From Deltaproteobacteria bacterium (lineage in GTDB: Bacteria; Desulfobacterota_B; Binatia; UBA9968): DNA of 16,878 nt. Position 1 is the stretch's first letter; each line of letters starts with the position of its first letter. Below the pieces are notes generated by a model, which saw nothing but the letters and a program-made list of their open reading frames with translations, searched no databases and was not told where the DNA came from. This document shows, piece by piece, positions 7,027 to 14,026 of this stretch. The stretch spans positions 1 to 16,878 of the forward strand of contig JACPSF010000175.1 of assembly GCA_016193385.1 (NCBI GenBank). The letters run 5' to 3'. Position numbers and translations under genes: made by a program.

Positions 7027-7497
7027 CTACTTTTTGCCCTTGCGCGAGGCGGTGAGCAGCAGCCTCTTGAGCGCCCGGCGGAGCTCTGGATCCTTAACGG
7101 CGCTCAGAGGCTCCTCGTCGCGCTTGAATTCGGGGGGAGCGGCGGAAGAGGCGGGTGGTCTTTGTGCCGCCGTTCGGAGAGCGGCCTTGTCCAGCTTTCC
7201 GACCACGAAGAAGATGTTTTTGACGACCTCTTTCCCTAGCCGCTGGTTGAGCCTCTCGCCGATCATCTCCTTCATATACTGGAGTTGCTGCATCCAGGTG
7301 GGGCTGGTGACCTTGACGAAGAGGGTGCCGTGACGGATCTTCTCCGGCTGGGCATTGCGCGCGATCGTCGGGCCGACGATCTCATCCCAGATCGGCCACA
7401 CCCGGTACTCCGTGAGCCGTGCGGATAGCTCAAGCCGTTGCAGGGATTTTTCCAGAATGGCGCCCAGCTTTTCGATATGGGATTCTTTGCCTGGCAT
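7027..7497 (-). CDS. DUF721/DciA-like protein
   Basis: The 156-residue protein has a DUF721 domain (IEKLGAILEKSLQRLELSAR, VWPIWDEIVGPTIARNAQPE, GTLFVKVTSPTWMQQLQYMK, LNQRLGKEVVKNIFFVVG). It is followed by a low-complexity, charged tail rich in Ala/Pro and Lys/Arg that ends SRKGKK. DUF721 proteins include DciA, the loader of the DnaB replicative helicase in bacteria that lack DnaC. The W-x-x-I-V-G pattern and the beta segment LFVKV-S..W..QL are the family core. The gene is convergent with the tRNA methyltransferase gene and divergent from nrdJ. The ATG at 7497 has only a weak upstream ribosome binding site. The assignment to DciA function is by family only. Confidence 0.82.
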   Translation of the reverse strand: MPGKESHIEKLGAILEKSLQRLELSARLTEYRVWPIWDEIVGPTIARNAQPEKIRHGTLFVKVTSPTWMQQLQYMKEMIGERLNQRLGKEVVKNIFFVVGKLDKAALRTAAQRPPASSAAPPEFKRDEEPLSAVKDPELRRALKRLLLTASRKGKK

Positions 7498-7569
7498 AGT
7501 CGAGCCTATTTTCTCTCTAGCAAATTTCGTCGCTTGGCTCTATAGGGAGCATCGCTTCTAAAAATTTTC

Positions 7570-7598
7570 TTGACAAGGCTTCCCCAAATCTTTATAAC
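7570..7598 (+). promoter_or_regulatory. Sigma70-type promoter of nrdJ
   Basis: A perfect -35 TTGACA (7570-7575) and a -10 TATAAC (7593-7598) are separated by exactly 17 nt, about 70 nt before the nrdJ start. This is the best promoter match in the window. Confidence 0.82.
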
Positions 7599-7610
7599 AA
7601 CATGTTGTGT
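7595..7610. promoter_or_regulatory. NrdR-like box 1 overlapping the nrdJ -10 element
   Basis: TAACAACATGTTGTGT matches the 16-bp NrdR consensus ACACWATATWTWGTGT at about 12 of 16 positions, with the right half nearly perfect. It contains the perfect 12-bp palindrome ACAACATGTTGT (7597 to 7608 region). It overlaps the -10 hexamer and the likely transcription start, where a bound repressor would block transcription. Confidence 0.55.
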
Positions 7611-7625
7611 GAATCAAGGATTAAC

Positions 7626-7641
7626 CCACAATAGGTAGAGG
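7626..7641. promoter_or_regulatory. NrdR-like box 2 in the nrdJ leader
   Basis: CCACAATAGGTAGAGG matches the NrdR consensus at about 11 of 16 positions, with the left half CACAATA exact. It begins 31 bp after box 1 begins, leaving a 15-bp linker. Known NrdR sites are normally paired with a linker of this size, about three helical turns from centre to centre. Confidence 0.5.
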
Positions 7642-7651
7642 ACATAGGGAG

Positions 7652-7657
7652 AGGAGG
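7652..7657 (+). promoter_or_regulatory. Ribosome binding site of nrdJ
   Basis: AGGAGG in a purine-rich leader, 9 nt before the ATG at 7667, fixes the nrdJ start. Confidence 0.75.
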
Positions 7658-7666
7658 AGCGGGAAA

Positions 7667-10453
7667 ATGGCCAATCCAATATCGATGATAGCAGAAGAGA
7701 GCACAGTGCGGGGCGAGCCAGGCTATGGGCGGGGCCTAACCCTCAGCCGCTACTTCACGCGGCCTACGGTAAACCCTTACGATGAAGTCGAGTGGGAGAC
7801 TCGCGCGGCAACCATTCTCAACGAGAAAGGGCAGGTAGTCTTCGAGCAGCCCAACGTGGAGATTCCCAAGGCGTGGTCTCAAATGGCCACCAATGTGGTG
7901 GTCTCCAAATACTTCCGCGGTCCTCTTGGTAGCCCCCAGAGAGAACGCAGCGTGCGGCAGCTGATCGGGCGTGTCGTTACCACAATCACCTCCTGGGGGA
8001 GGGCCGACGGCTACTTTGCCGGCGAGGAAGACGCCCAGGTTTTTGCGGACGAGCTCGCGCATATCCTGCTGCATCAGAAGGCCTCTTTTAACAGTCCGGT
8101 CTGGTTTAATTGCGGGATCGAAAAGAAGCCGCAGTGCTCCGCCTGCTTTATCCTCTCGGTGGAGGATACGATGGAGTCGATCCTCGATTGGTACCGCAAA
8201 GAGGGAATCATTTTCAAAGGGGGCTCTGGCTCCGGAGTCAACCTTTCAAGGATTCGCTCTGCCAAGGAGCAACTGGCGGGCGGGGGAACAGCCTCCGGGC
8301 CGGTTTCTTTTATGAAGGCTGCGGACGCTTCGGCCGGGGTGATCAAGTCCGGAGGCAAGACCCGGCGTGCCGCGAAGATGGTCATACTCGACGTCGACCA
8401 TCCGGATGTCGTGGAGTTCATCAAGTGTAAGGTTGAGGAGGAGAAGAAGGCCTGGGCCCTTATCGAGGCGGGCTACGATTCCAGCCTGGACGGACCGGCC
8501 TACGGGAGCGTCTTCTTCCAGAACGCCAACAATTCCATCCGTGTGTCCGATGAGTTCATGCAGGCTGTGATGGAAGACCGGGAGTGGAAAACCCGCTATG
8601 TCACGACCGGAGAGGTATGCGAGAACTATAAGGCGCGCGATCTCCTGCGCATGATCGCGGAGGGGGCCTATTTCTGCGGTGATCCCGGCATGCAATTCGA
8701 CACGACCATCAACGACTGGCACACCTGCTCCAATTCGGGCCGGATTAGCGCGTCGAACCCCTGCTCCGAGTACATGCACCTGGACGACTCGGCATGCAAT
8801 TTGGCTTCGTTGAACCTGTTAAAGTTTCTACGCGAGGATGGCGGTTTCGATGTGGAGGCATTCCGCCACGCGGCCGATATCATGATCCTGGCGCAGGACA
8901 TTTTGGTGGACAATGCTTCTTACCCGACGCCTGAAATCGCGGCCAATGCCCACGCGTTCCGCGAACTGGGCCTGGGCTATGCCAATCTCGGGGCGCTGCT
9001 CATGTCGTTGGGGCTTCCGTACGATTCAGACGGCGGCAGGGGATATGCGGCCGCGCTAACGGCCCTGATGTCGGGCCAGGGGTACCTTCAGTCAACCCGT
9101 ATGGCCGGAGCGTTGGGCCCTTTTGCCGGGTTGGCGCTCAACCGGCAACCCACGCTTCGAGTTCTCAACAAGCATCGCTCCCATGCCTTCAAAATCTCTT
9201 CTTCGCATGTCCCCTTGGACCTATTGACGGCGGCTCGGGAAGTCTGGGATCTCGCCTGTGATGCAGGAGAGAAGCACGGGGTGAGAAACTCCCAGATCTC
9301 GGTGCTGGCCCCGACCGGGACCATCGCCTTCATGATGGACTGCGATACAACCGGGGTGGAGCCGGACATCGCCCTGATCAAGTACAAAAAGCTGGTGGGA
9401 GGGGGTCTCTTAAAGATTGTCAACCACACGGTGCCGCGGGCTTTGAAGCGGCTCGGCTACGACGTCAAGGAGACCCAGGAGATCATGGAATACATCGAGG
9501 AGCATGAAACCATAGAGGGAGCCCCGCATGTCAGGGATACCGACCTCCCGGTATTCGACTGCGCCTTCAAGCCCGCCAGCGGCCGACGCTCGATCCACTA
9601 CTCGGGCCATTTGAAGATGATGGGTGCGGTCCAGCCCTTCATTTCCGGGGCCATCTCCAAGACGATCAATATGCCGAGCGATGTGACCGTCGAGGAGATC
9701 ATGCAGTCCTACCTGGAGGCCTGGAAACTGGGAGTTAAAGCCGTGGCGATCTATCGCGACGGGTCTAAACGGACGCAGCCCCTCAACACCTCCAAGGCGG
9801 AGAGCCAGTCACCCAAGGCGGCGACCCAGGAGTCTCGTCCTTTGCGTCGTAAGCTTCCCGACGAGCGCAAATCGATCACCCACAAGTTCGACATCGCGGG
9901 ACATGAAGGTTACATTACCGCGGGAATGTATGAAGACGGCCAGCCCGGCGAGATCTTCATCACCATGTCTAAGGAGGGATCCACCATCTCCGGGCTTATG
10001 GATTCTTTTGCGACGGCGATCTCCATGGCCCTGCAGTACGGCGTGCCGCTCAAGGTCCTGGTGGACAAGTTCAGCCATATGCGATTCGAGCCTTCGGGCT
10101 TTACCAAAAATCCGGATATCCCGATGGCGAAGTCCATCATGGACTATATCTTCCGCTGGCTGGCGACCAAATTTTTAGACGGGGAGGCGCAGCGTCTAGT
10201 CGGCATTGTAAAGAGAGACGACTCCCCCCCAAGCGGTGGTACTTCGCTATTCTCGCGCCCTACTGAGGTAACCCAACCTGGCTCGTCATTTGTCCACACT
10301 CCACGAGGCAGTTCCGGCGTGACCACTATCAGTAGCGTCACGAGCCTCTACCAGCAGGATGCCCCCCCCTGTCCCGATTGCGGGGCGATCATGATCCGTA
10401 GCGGCGCCTGTTACAAGTGCCTGAACTGTGGCGCAGTGAGTGGCTGCTCATGA
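7667..10453 (+). CDS. nrdJ: Adenosylcobalamin-dependent (class II) ribonucleoside-diphosphate reductase
   Basis: The 928-residue protein reduces ribonucleotides to deoxyribonucleotides with a radical generated from B12, so it works with or without oxygen. Visible features in order: the NSPVWFNCG segment; an N-terminal active-site Cys (C157 or C160, QCSACFI); a GGSGSGVNLS loop; the radical-site motif NPCSE with N364, C366 and E368; the second redox Cys C377 (DSACNLASLNL), with the same 11-residue spacing as in characterised class II enzymes; and the LAPTGTIAFMMDCDTTGVEP segment. A linker follows, then a TSCPD-type domain (HMRFEPSGFTKNPDIPMAKS) and a C-terminal zinc-ribbon-like Cys cluster (C902, C905, then CYKCLNCG) expected to relay electrons to the active site. 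Length fits B12-dependent NrdJ. No cobalamin riboswitch was seen in the leader; NrdR-like boxes suggest control by dNTP/ATP status. No nrdA/B or nrdD is in the window. Confidence 0.96.
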   Translation: MANPISMIAEESTVRGEPGYGRGLTLSRYFTRPTVNPYDEVEWETRAATILNEKGQVVFEQPNVEIPKAWSQMATNVVVSKYFRGPLGSPQRERSVRQLIGRVVTTITSWGRADGYFAGEEDAQVFADELAHILLHQKASFNSPVWFNCGIEKKPQCSACFILSVEDTMESILDWYRKEGIIFKGGSGSGVNLSRIRSAKEQLAGGGTASGPVSFMKAADASAGVIKSGGKTRRAAKMVILDVDHPDVVEFIKCKVEEEKKAWALIEAGYDSSLDGPAYGSVFFQNANNSIRVSDEFMQAVMEDREWKTRYVTTGEVCENYKARDLLRMIAEGAYFCGDPGMQFDTTINDWHTCSNSGRISASNPCSEYMHLDDSACNLASLNLLKFLREDGGFDVEAFRHAADIMILAQDILVDNASYPTPEIAANAHAFRELGLGYANLGALLMSLGLPYDSDGGRGYAAALTALMSGQGYLQSTRMAGALGPFAGLALNRQPTLRVLNKHRSHAFKISSSHVPLDLLTAAREVWDLACDAGEKHGVRNSQISVLAPTGTIAFMMDCDTTGVEPDIALIKYKKLVGGGLLKIVNHTVPRALKRLGYDVKETQEIMEYIEEHETIEGAPHVRDTDLPVFDCAFKPASGRRSIHYSGHLKMMGAVQPFISGAISKTINMPSDVTVEEIMQSYLEAWKLGVKAVAIYRDGSKRTQPLNTSKAESQSPKAATQESRPLRRKLPDERKSITHKFDIAGHEGYITAGMYEDGQPGEIFITMSKEGSTISGLMDSFATAISMALQYGVPLKVLVDKFSHMRFEPSGFTKNPDIPMAKSIMDYIFRWLATKFLDGEAQRLVGIVKRDDSPPSGGTSLFSRPTEVTQPGSSFVHTPRGSSGVTTISSVTSLYQQDAPPCPDCGAIMIRSGACYKCLNCGAVSGCS

Positions 10454-10476
10454 GGGTCCGTGTCTAGCTGAGGGTA

Positions 10477-10806
10477 ATGGCAGAGATCAAGTCTTTCTGC
10501 ACCCACGCTTACCACGCCGCTACACTCTGTGGCTATTGCGGCAGGCGCCTGTCTTTTTTCGGCGGGAGACTCGATTCCAAGGTCAAAGACTTCATCGTGC
10601 CGCTGTCCAAAGGAGGCTCGGATGTCCCCGAAAATGTGGTGGCCTGCTGTAAGGAATGCCACCTTTTGAAGGGGGACTATCTCAACTATGCTCTCCTTCC
10701 CCTGTTCCCGAACCGCACCCGGGTGCTCGCCGATATCCGGCGTTATGTCCGGGAGGTGCGGCAGGTCCTTGGGAGACACAGCTCGCTCGTGGATCTCCCT
10801 CGCTGA
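10477..10806 (+). CDS. Small HNH-fold zinc protein with degenerate active site
   Basis: The 109-residue protein has the layout of an HNH endonuclease domain: a first zinc pair C18/C21 (LCGYCGRRL), the ββα core VKDFIVPLSKGGSDVPENVV (36-55) with N53, and a second pair C58/C61 followed by H62 and K65 (CCKECHLLKGD). In active HNH enzymes the core begins with Asp-His before the IVPLSKGG text; here it is D38-F39, so the general-base His is missing. Cleavage activity is doubtful, and the protein may instead bind nucleic acid. It starts 23 nt after the nrdJ stop, so it is likely co-transcribed, and ends 14 nt from the convergent protease gene. The ribosome binding site GAGGG is unusually close to the ATG. 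A true function is not known. Confidence 0.7.
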   Translation: MAEIKSFCTHAYHAATLCGYCGRRLSFFGGRLDSKVKDFIVPLSKGGSDVPENVVACCKECHLLKGDYLNYALLPLFPNRTRVLADIRRYVREVRQVLGRHSSLVDLPR

Positions 10807-10820
10807 CGGCTTTCCCGGGC

Positions 10821-11435
10821 TTACTTTTTCTCCAGGTGCAGAACGGACTTCGCGGTATCGATGTCGAGGCGGAAGTTGCTCAAGAAATTAAGTCCCAGGA
10901 GGCCCGAGATGCTGGGGTCGGGAAAGACATCATGCACCGCTGCGGTGAGGTTTCTGACCTGCAGCCCGCCTACCTCGATTGAGTCGAGCTTAATCAAGGG
11001 GGCTTGCACGACGCCGTTGGCGGTCTGGAAGGACAGGGTGGGAAATTTCTGCCCGAGGTCAATCTCTAGTTCCTTGGCCGTGGCGTGCGAGATCATGGTG
11101 TAGCTCGCTCCCGTATCGACGACGAATTTGGCCTCGGTCTTTTCGTTCAGGGTGGCTTGGACGACGACTACTTCCCCTTGCTTTTGCAAAGGCACGGAAA
11201 CCTTGTCCAGGGATAGGCCTTTTAGCTGATCCTGACTCGGAGGGGTCTCCCGCGTCTTGATGCGCTCGGTGTGGGAGCGAAATTTGCCCGGGATGTTGTG
11301 CGGATTGTCGGTGAAGTGGACCACACCCTTGTCATCCACCCAGCGGAAAATATCGGCCGAGAAGGCCGTAGAGGGGAGGTTCCCTGGGATCAAAAGGATC
11401 AAGCCGACAACCCAAAGCGTGGCGAGTCGAACCAT
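10821..11435 (-). CDS. Secreted or membrane-anchored retropepsin-like aspartic protease with DUF4124 domain
   Basis: The 204-residue protein has an N-terminal signal peptide or anchor (residues 1-27, LWVVGLILLIPGNL then AFSA). A DUF4124 segment follows (IFRWVDDKGVVHFTDNPHNI), then a charged linker and a single-lobe aspartyl protease domain. That domain has the catalytic DTGA at 107-110 (FVVDTGASYTMIS), the flap-region text LSFQTANGVVQAPLIKLDSI, and the closing motif ISGLLGLNFLSNFRLDID. Retropepsin-like bacterial proteins of this type (gag-polyprotein aspartyl protease family, TIGR02281-like) act as dimers; the substrate is unknown, and the likely location is periplasm or inner-membrane face. 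It is monocistronic, convergent with the HNH-like gene and divergent from rpsO. Confidence 0.85.
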   Translation of the reverse strand: MVRLATLWVVGLILLIPGNLPSTAFSADIFRWVDDKGVVHFTDNPHNIPGKFRSHTERIKTRETPPSQDQLKGLSLDKVSVPLQKQGEVVVVQATLNEKTEAKFVVDTGASYTMISHATAKELEIDLGQKFPTLSFQTANGVVQAPLIKLDSIEVGGLQVRNLTAAVHDVFPDPSISGLLGLNFLSNFRLDIDTAKSVLHLEKK

Positions 11436-11534
11436 AAACGGCCCCAGTTTATCACAAAGGGCGTGCGGCGAAAACCGGCTTTTTTCTTCTTAGGTCCCTC
11501 GCTTTACAAGGTCAAAGTAGTGTGATAGAAGTTT

Positions 11535-11540
11535 CGAGGT
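11535..11540 (+). promoter_or_regulatory. Ribosome binding site that marks the expected rpsO start
   Basis: CGAGGT lies 4 nt before ATG 11545. This ribosome binding site and ATG sit where rpsO should begin, but the ATG is out of frame with the S15 sequence and opens only an 8-codon frame ending at 11571. Confidence 0.5.
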
Positions 11541-11544
11541 AAAC

Positions 11545-11794
11545 ATGACGGGAGGTTATAGAGCACTTTAAAATTCATGAGTCCGACACCGGTTCGCCTG
11601 AAGTGCAGGTGGCTCTCCTCAGTCAGCGGATCGAGTACCTGACAGGGCACTTCAAGATTCATGTAAAAGACCACCATTCCCGCCGGGGCCTCCTTAAGCT
11701 CGTGGGGCAAAGAAGGAGGCTACTCGACTATCTCAAAAAGAACGATTTCCAGAGATATCAGAATCTAATCCAACGCCTGGGAATCAGGAAGTAG
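11545..11794 (+). CDS. rpsO: Ribosomal protein S15, start region damaged
   Basis: One frame from 11549 to the stop at 11792-11794 encodes 81 residues of S15: [58 protein letters not shown] and the end LIQRLGIRK. The DHHSRRGLL and [10 protein letters not shown] blocks are diagnostic. S15 binds 16S rRNA in the small-subunit platform and usually has 89 residues, so about 7-8 N-terminal residues are absent. In this frame a TGA lies at 11546-11548, with no ATG downstream and no GTG before 11603. The only good ribosome binding site and ATG (11545) are one base off. Roughly 20 missing nt (3n+2) between ATG and 11549 would restore a standard gene. S15 is expected to be required, so an assembly deletion is more likely than a real loss. 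It sits 69 nt upstream of pnp, the common rpsO-pnp pair. Confidence 0.85.
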
Positions 11795-11851
11795 TGGTTC
11801 CTCGCTGCTGGTCCCTTCCCTTTTTGCTTCCGTTGGGCACCCCCGGTTCTA

Positions 11852-11856
11852 AAGGA
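11852..11856 (+). promoter_or_regulatory. Ribosome binding site of pnp
   Basis: AAGGA lies 7 nt before ATG 11864. The 69-nt spacer between rpsO and pnp is pyrimidine-rich, and I could not find the strong RNase III-type hairpin known from enterobacterial rpsO-pnp spacers. Confidence 0.55.
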
Positions 11857-11863
11857 TCCGTAT

Positions 11864-14008
11864 ATGATCAAAAAAGTCGATGTTGACTATTATGGCCGTC
11901 CTCTATCCATAGAGGTCGGAAAATTGGCAAAGCAGGCCGATGGCGCTGCGCTGGTTCGCTACGGCGAGACGGTGGTTTTGGCCACTGCCGTGGCGGCCAG
12001 GGAGCTCAGGCTGGACACGGATTTCTTCCCCTTGACGGTGGACTATCAGGAGAAGACCTTCGCGGCGGGAAAGATCCCGGGTGGTTTCTTCAAGCGTGAA
12101 GGGCGCCCTTCGGAAAAGGAAATCCTGACGTGCCGGCTCATCGACCGCTCGATTCGGCCGCTCTTCTCCGAAGGCCTGAGGTGCGAAACCCAGGTGATTG
12201 CGACGGTTCTCTCGGCGGATAAAGAGAATGACCCCGACACGGTCGCAATGCTCGGGGCGTCGATCGCTTTGGAAGTCTCGGACATCCCTTTCAAGGGGCC
12301 GCTCGCGGGGATTCGCGTCGGCCGGGCGCAGGGGGAATGGGTGATGAACCCGACTCAGAGCCAGCTGCAGCAGAGCGACATCAACTTGTTCCTTTCGGGC
12401 ACCCGGGAAGGCATCGTCATGGTGGAGGGCGGGGCGCAAATGGTGCCGGAGGATGTGCTCCTGGAAGCATTGTTTCGAGGTCATGAAGCCATCCAGCCAC
12501 TCTTGGATATTCAGGAGGAGATCAAGCGGGAGGTCGGTAAAGCCAAGCGATTTATTCCGCCACCCGAGCGGGACGAAGGGCTGGCCCACCGCGTCCGCGA
12601 ATTGGCCCAGGGCAAAATGAGAGAGGCCATTGAGGTACAGGACAAGCTCGAGCGTTACCGGCGTCTGGACGAGCTAAAAAGCGAGATTCTGTCCCAGGCC
12701 TTGATCGAGTATCCGGATAGGGAAAAAGAAATCGAGGGGACCTTCGAGGAGCTGAAGAAGGAGTTCTTCCGTCGACTCATCGTCCAGGAGAGGCGGCGCA
12801 GCGACGGGCGGAGCCTAAAACAGGTGCGCCCGATCAGTTGTGAAGTCCAGGTCCTGCCGCGCACCCACGGCTCGGCCATCTTCACGCGGGGAGAGACCCA
12901 GGCTTTAGTGGTCACGACGTTGGGGACCGCTTCGGACGAACAAAAAATCGATGCCCTGATCGGCGAGCATTACAAAAAGTTCATGCTTCATTATAACTTC
13001 CCCCCCTTCAGCGTGGGCGAGGTGCGCTTTTTGCGCAGCCCGGGTCGGCGGGAGATCGGTCACGGCGCCTTGGCCGAGCGCGCGGTCCTGCCCGTTCTTC
13101 CCAAGGAGGAGGACTTTCCGTACACGATCCGCATTGTTTCCGAGATCCTCGAATCTAACGGCTCCACGTCGATGGCCACGGTTTGCGGCGGTTCGCTCTC
13201 CTTGATGGATGCGGGAGTCCCGATTTCGGCGCCCGTGGCGGGTATCGCCATGGGCCTGATCAAAGAAGGGGAGGAGGTGCGCGTCCTGTCCGATATCCTC
13301 GGCGATGAAGATCACCTCGGCGACATGGATTTTAAGGTGGCCGGGACTCACGAGGGGATCACGGCCCTGCAGATGGATATCAAGATCAGTCGGGTGACGC
13401 GTGAGATCATGCGAGAAGCCCTGTACCAGGCGAGGGAGGGCAGGGTCGGAATACTGAAGGTGATGGAACAAGCGATCGCCGCACCGCGCAAGGATATCTC
13501 GTTGCACGCCCCACGGATAACCACCCTCAAGGTCAGGCCGGAAAAGATTCGCGAGATCATCGGTCCGGGTGGCAAGGTCATCCGCGGCATCATCGAGGCC
13601 ACGGGCGTCAAGATCGACGTCGAGGACGACGGAACTGTCACGATCGCGTCGAGCGATGAGGCTGCCGCCCGCAGGGCGATCGAGATCGTGCAGAAGATCG
13701 CGGCGGAAGCGGAGGTCGGAAAAATTTACAAGGGGACGGTCAGAAAGATTATGGATTTTGGCGCCTTTGTCGAGATCCTTCCCGGCACCGACGGTCTCGT
13801 GCATATTTCGCAGCTTGCGCCCGAGCGCGAGCGCCGGGTGACCGATATCGTCAAGGAGGGCGATGAGGTGCTGGTCAAAGTCCTGGAGATCGACAGGCAG
13901 GGCAAGATCAAGCTTAGCCGGAAAGAGGCCCTCGCCGATGCTGGGAATGTCCCTAGGTCTCCGGGTCCGAAAGCTCGGCCCGAGGATGCGCCCCAAGGGA
14001 GGCGCTAG
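11864..14008 (+). CDS. pnp: Polynucleotide phosphorylase
   Basis: The 714-residue protein degrades RNA 3' to 5' with phosphate and is a core exoribonuclease of RNA turnover. The order is complete: a first RNase PH domain ([30 protein letters not shown]); a helical linker; a second, catalytic RNase PH domain ([38 protein letters not shown], then [20 protein letters not shown] with the conserved acidic residues); a KH domain with GPGG at 567-570; and an S1 RNA-binding domain from about 619 ([20 protein letters not shown]). The tail is short and basic. Length and motifs are normal. It is followed after 18 nt by the M16 peptidase gene. Confidence 0.97.
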   Translation: MIKKVDVDYYGRPLSIEVGKLAKQADGAALVRYGETVVLATAVAARELRLDTDFFPLTVDYQEKTFAAGKIPGGFFKREGRPSEKEILTCRLIDRSIRPLFSEGLRCETQVIATVLSADKENDPDTVAMLGASIALEVSDIPFKGPLAGIRVGRAQGEWVMNPTQSQLQQSDINLFLSGTREGIVMVEGGAQMVPEDVLLEALFRGHEAIQPLLDIQEEIKREVGKAKRFIPPPERDEGLAHRVRELAQGKMREAIEVQDKLERYRRLDELKSEILSQALIEYPDREKEIEGTFEELKKEFFRRLIVQERRRSDGRSLKQVRPISCEVQVLPRTHGSAIFTRGETQALVVTTLGTASDEQKIDALIGEHYKKFMLHYNFPPFSVGEVRFLRSPGRREIGHGALAERAVLPVLPKEEDFPYTIRIVSEILESNGSTSMATVCGGSLSLMDAGVPISAPVAGIAMGLIKEGEEVRVLSDILGDEDHLGDMDFKVAGTHEGITALQMDIKISRVTREIMREALYQAREGRVGILKVMEQAIAAPRKDISLHAPRITTLKVRPEKIREIIGPGGKVIRGIIEATGVKIDVEDDGTVTIASSDEAAARRAIEIVQKIAAEAEVGKIYKGTVRKIMDFGAFVEILPGTDGLVHISQLAPERERRVTDIVKEGDEVLVKVLEIDRQGKIKLSRKEALADAGNVPRSPGPKARPEDAPQGRR

Positions 14009-14026
14009 TCCGGTTTCTTCCATTCC

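Noticed and set aside
7000..7040. A possible terminator between the convergent tRNA methyltransferase and dciA-like genes
   Set aside because: The 8-nt spacer and its flanks give no stable GC hairpin followed by a T-tract on either strand.
11503..11531. A possible extended -10 promoter (TTTACA, then TGATAGAAG) before rpsO
   Set aside because: Transcription would start only about 7 nt before the ATG at 11545, too close for the ribosome binding site at 11535-11540 to be fully transcribed. Kept out of the feature list.
11795..11863. An RNase III-type hairpin in the rpsO-pnp spacer
   Set aside because: The spacer is pyrimidine-rich and I could not draw a convincing long stem.
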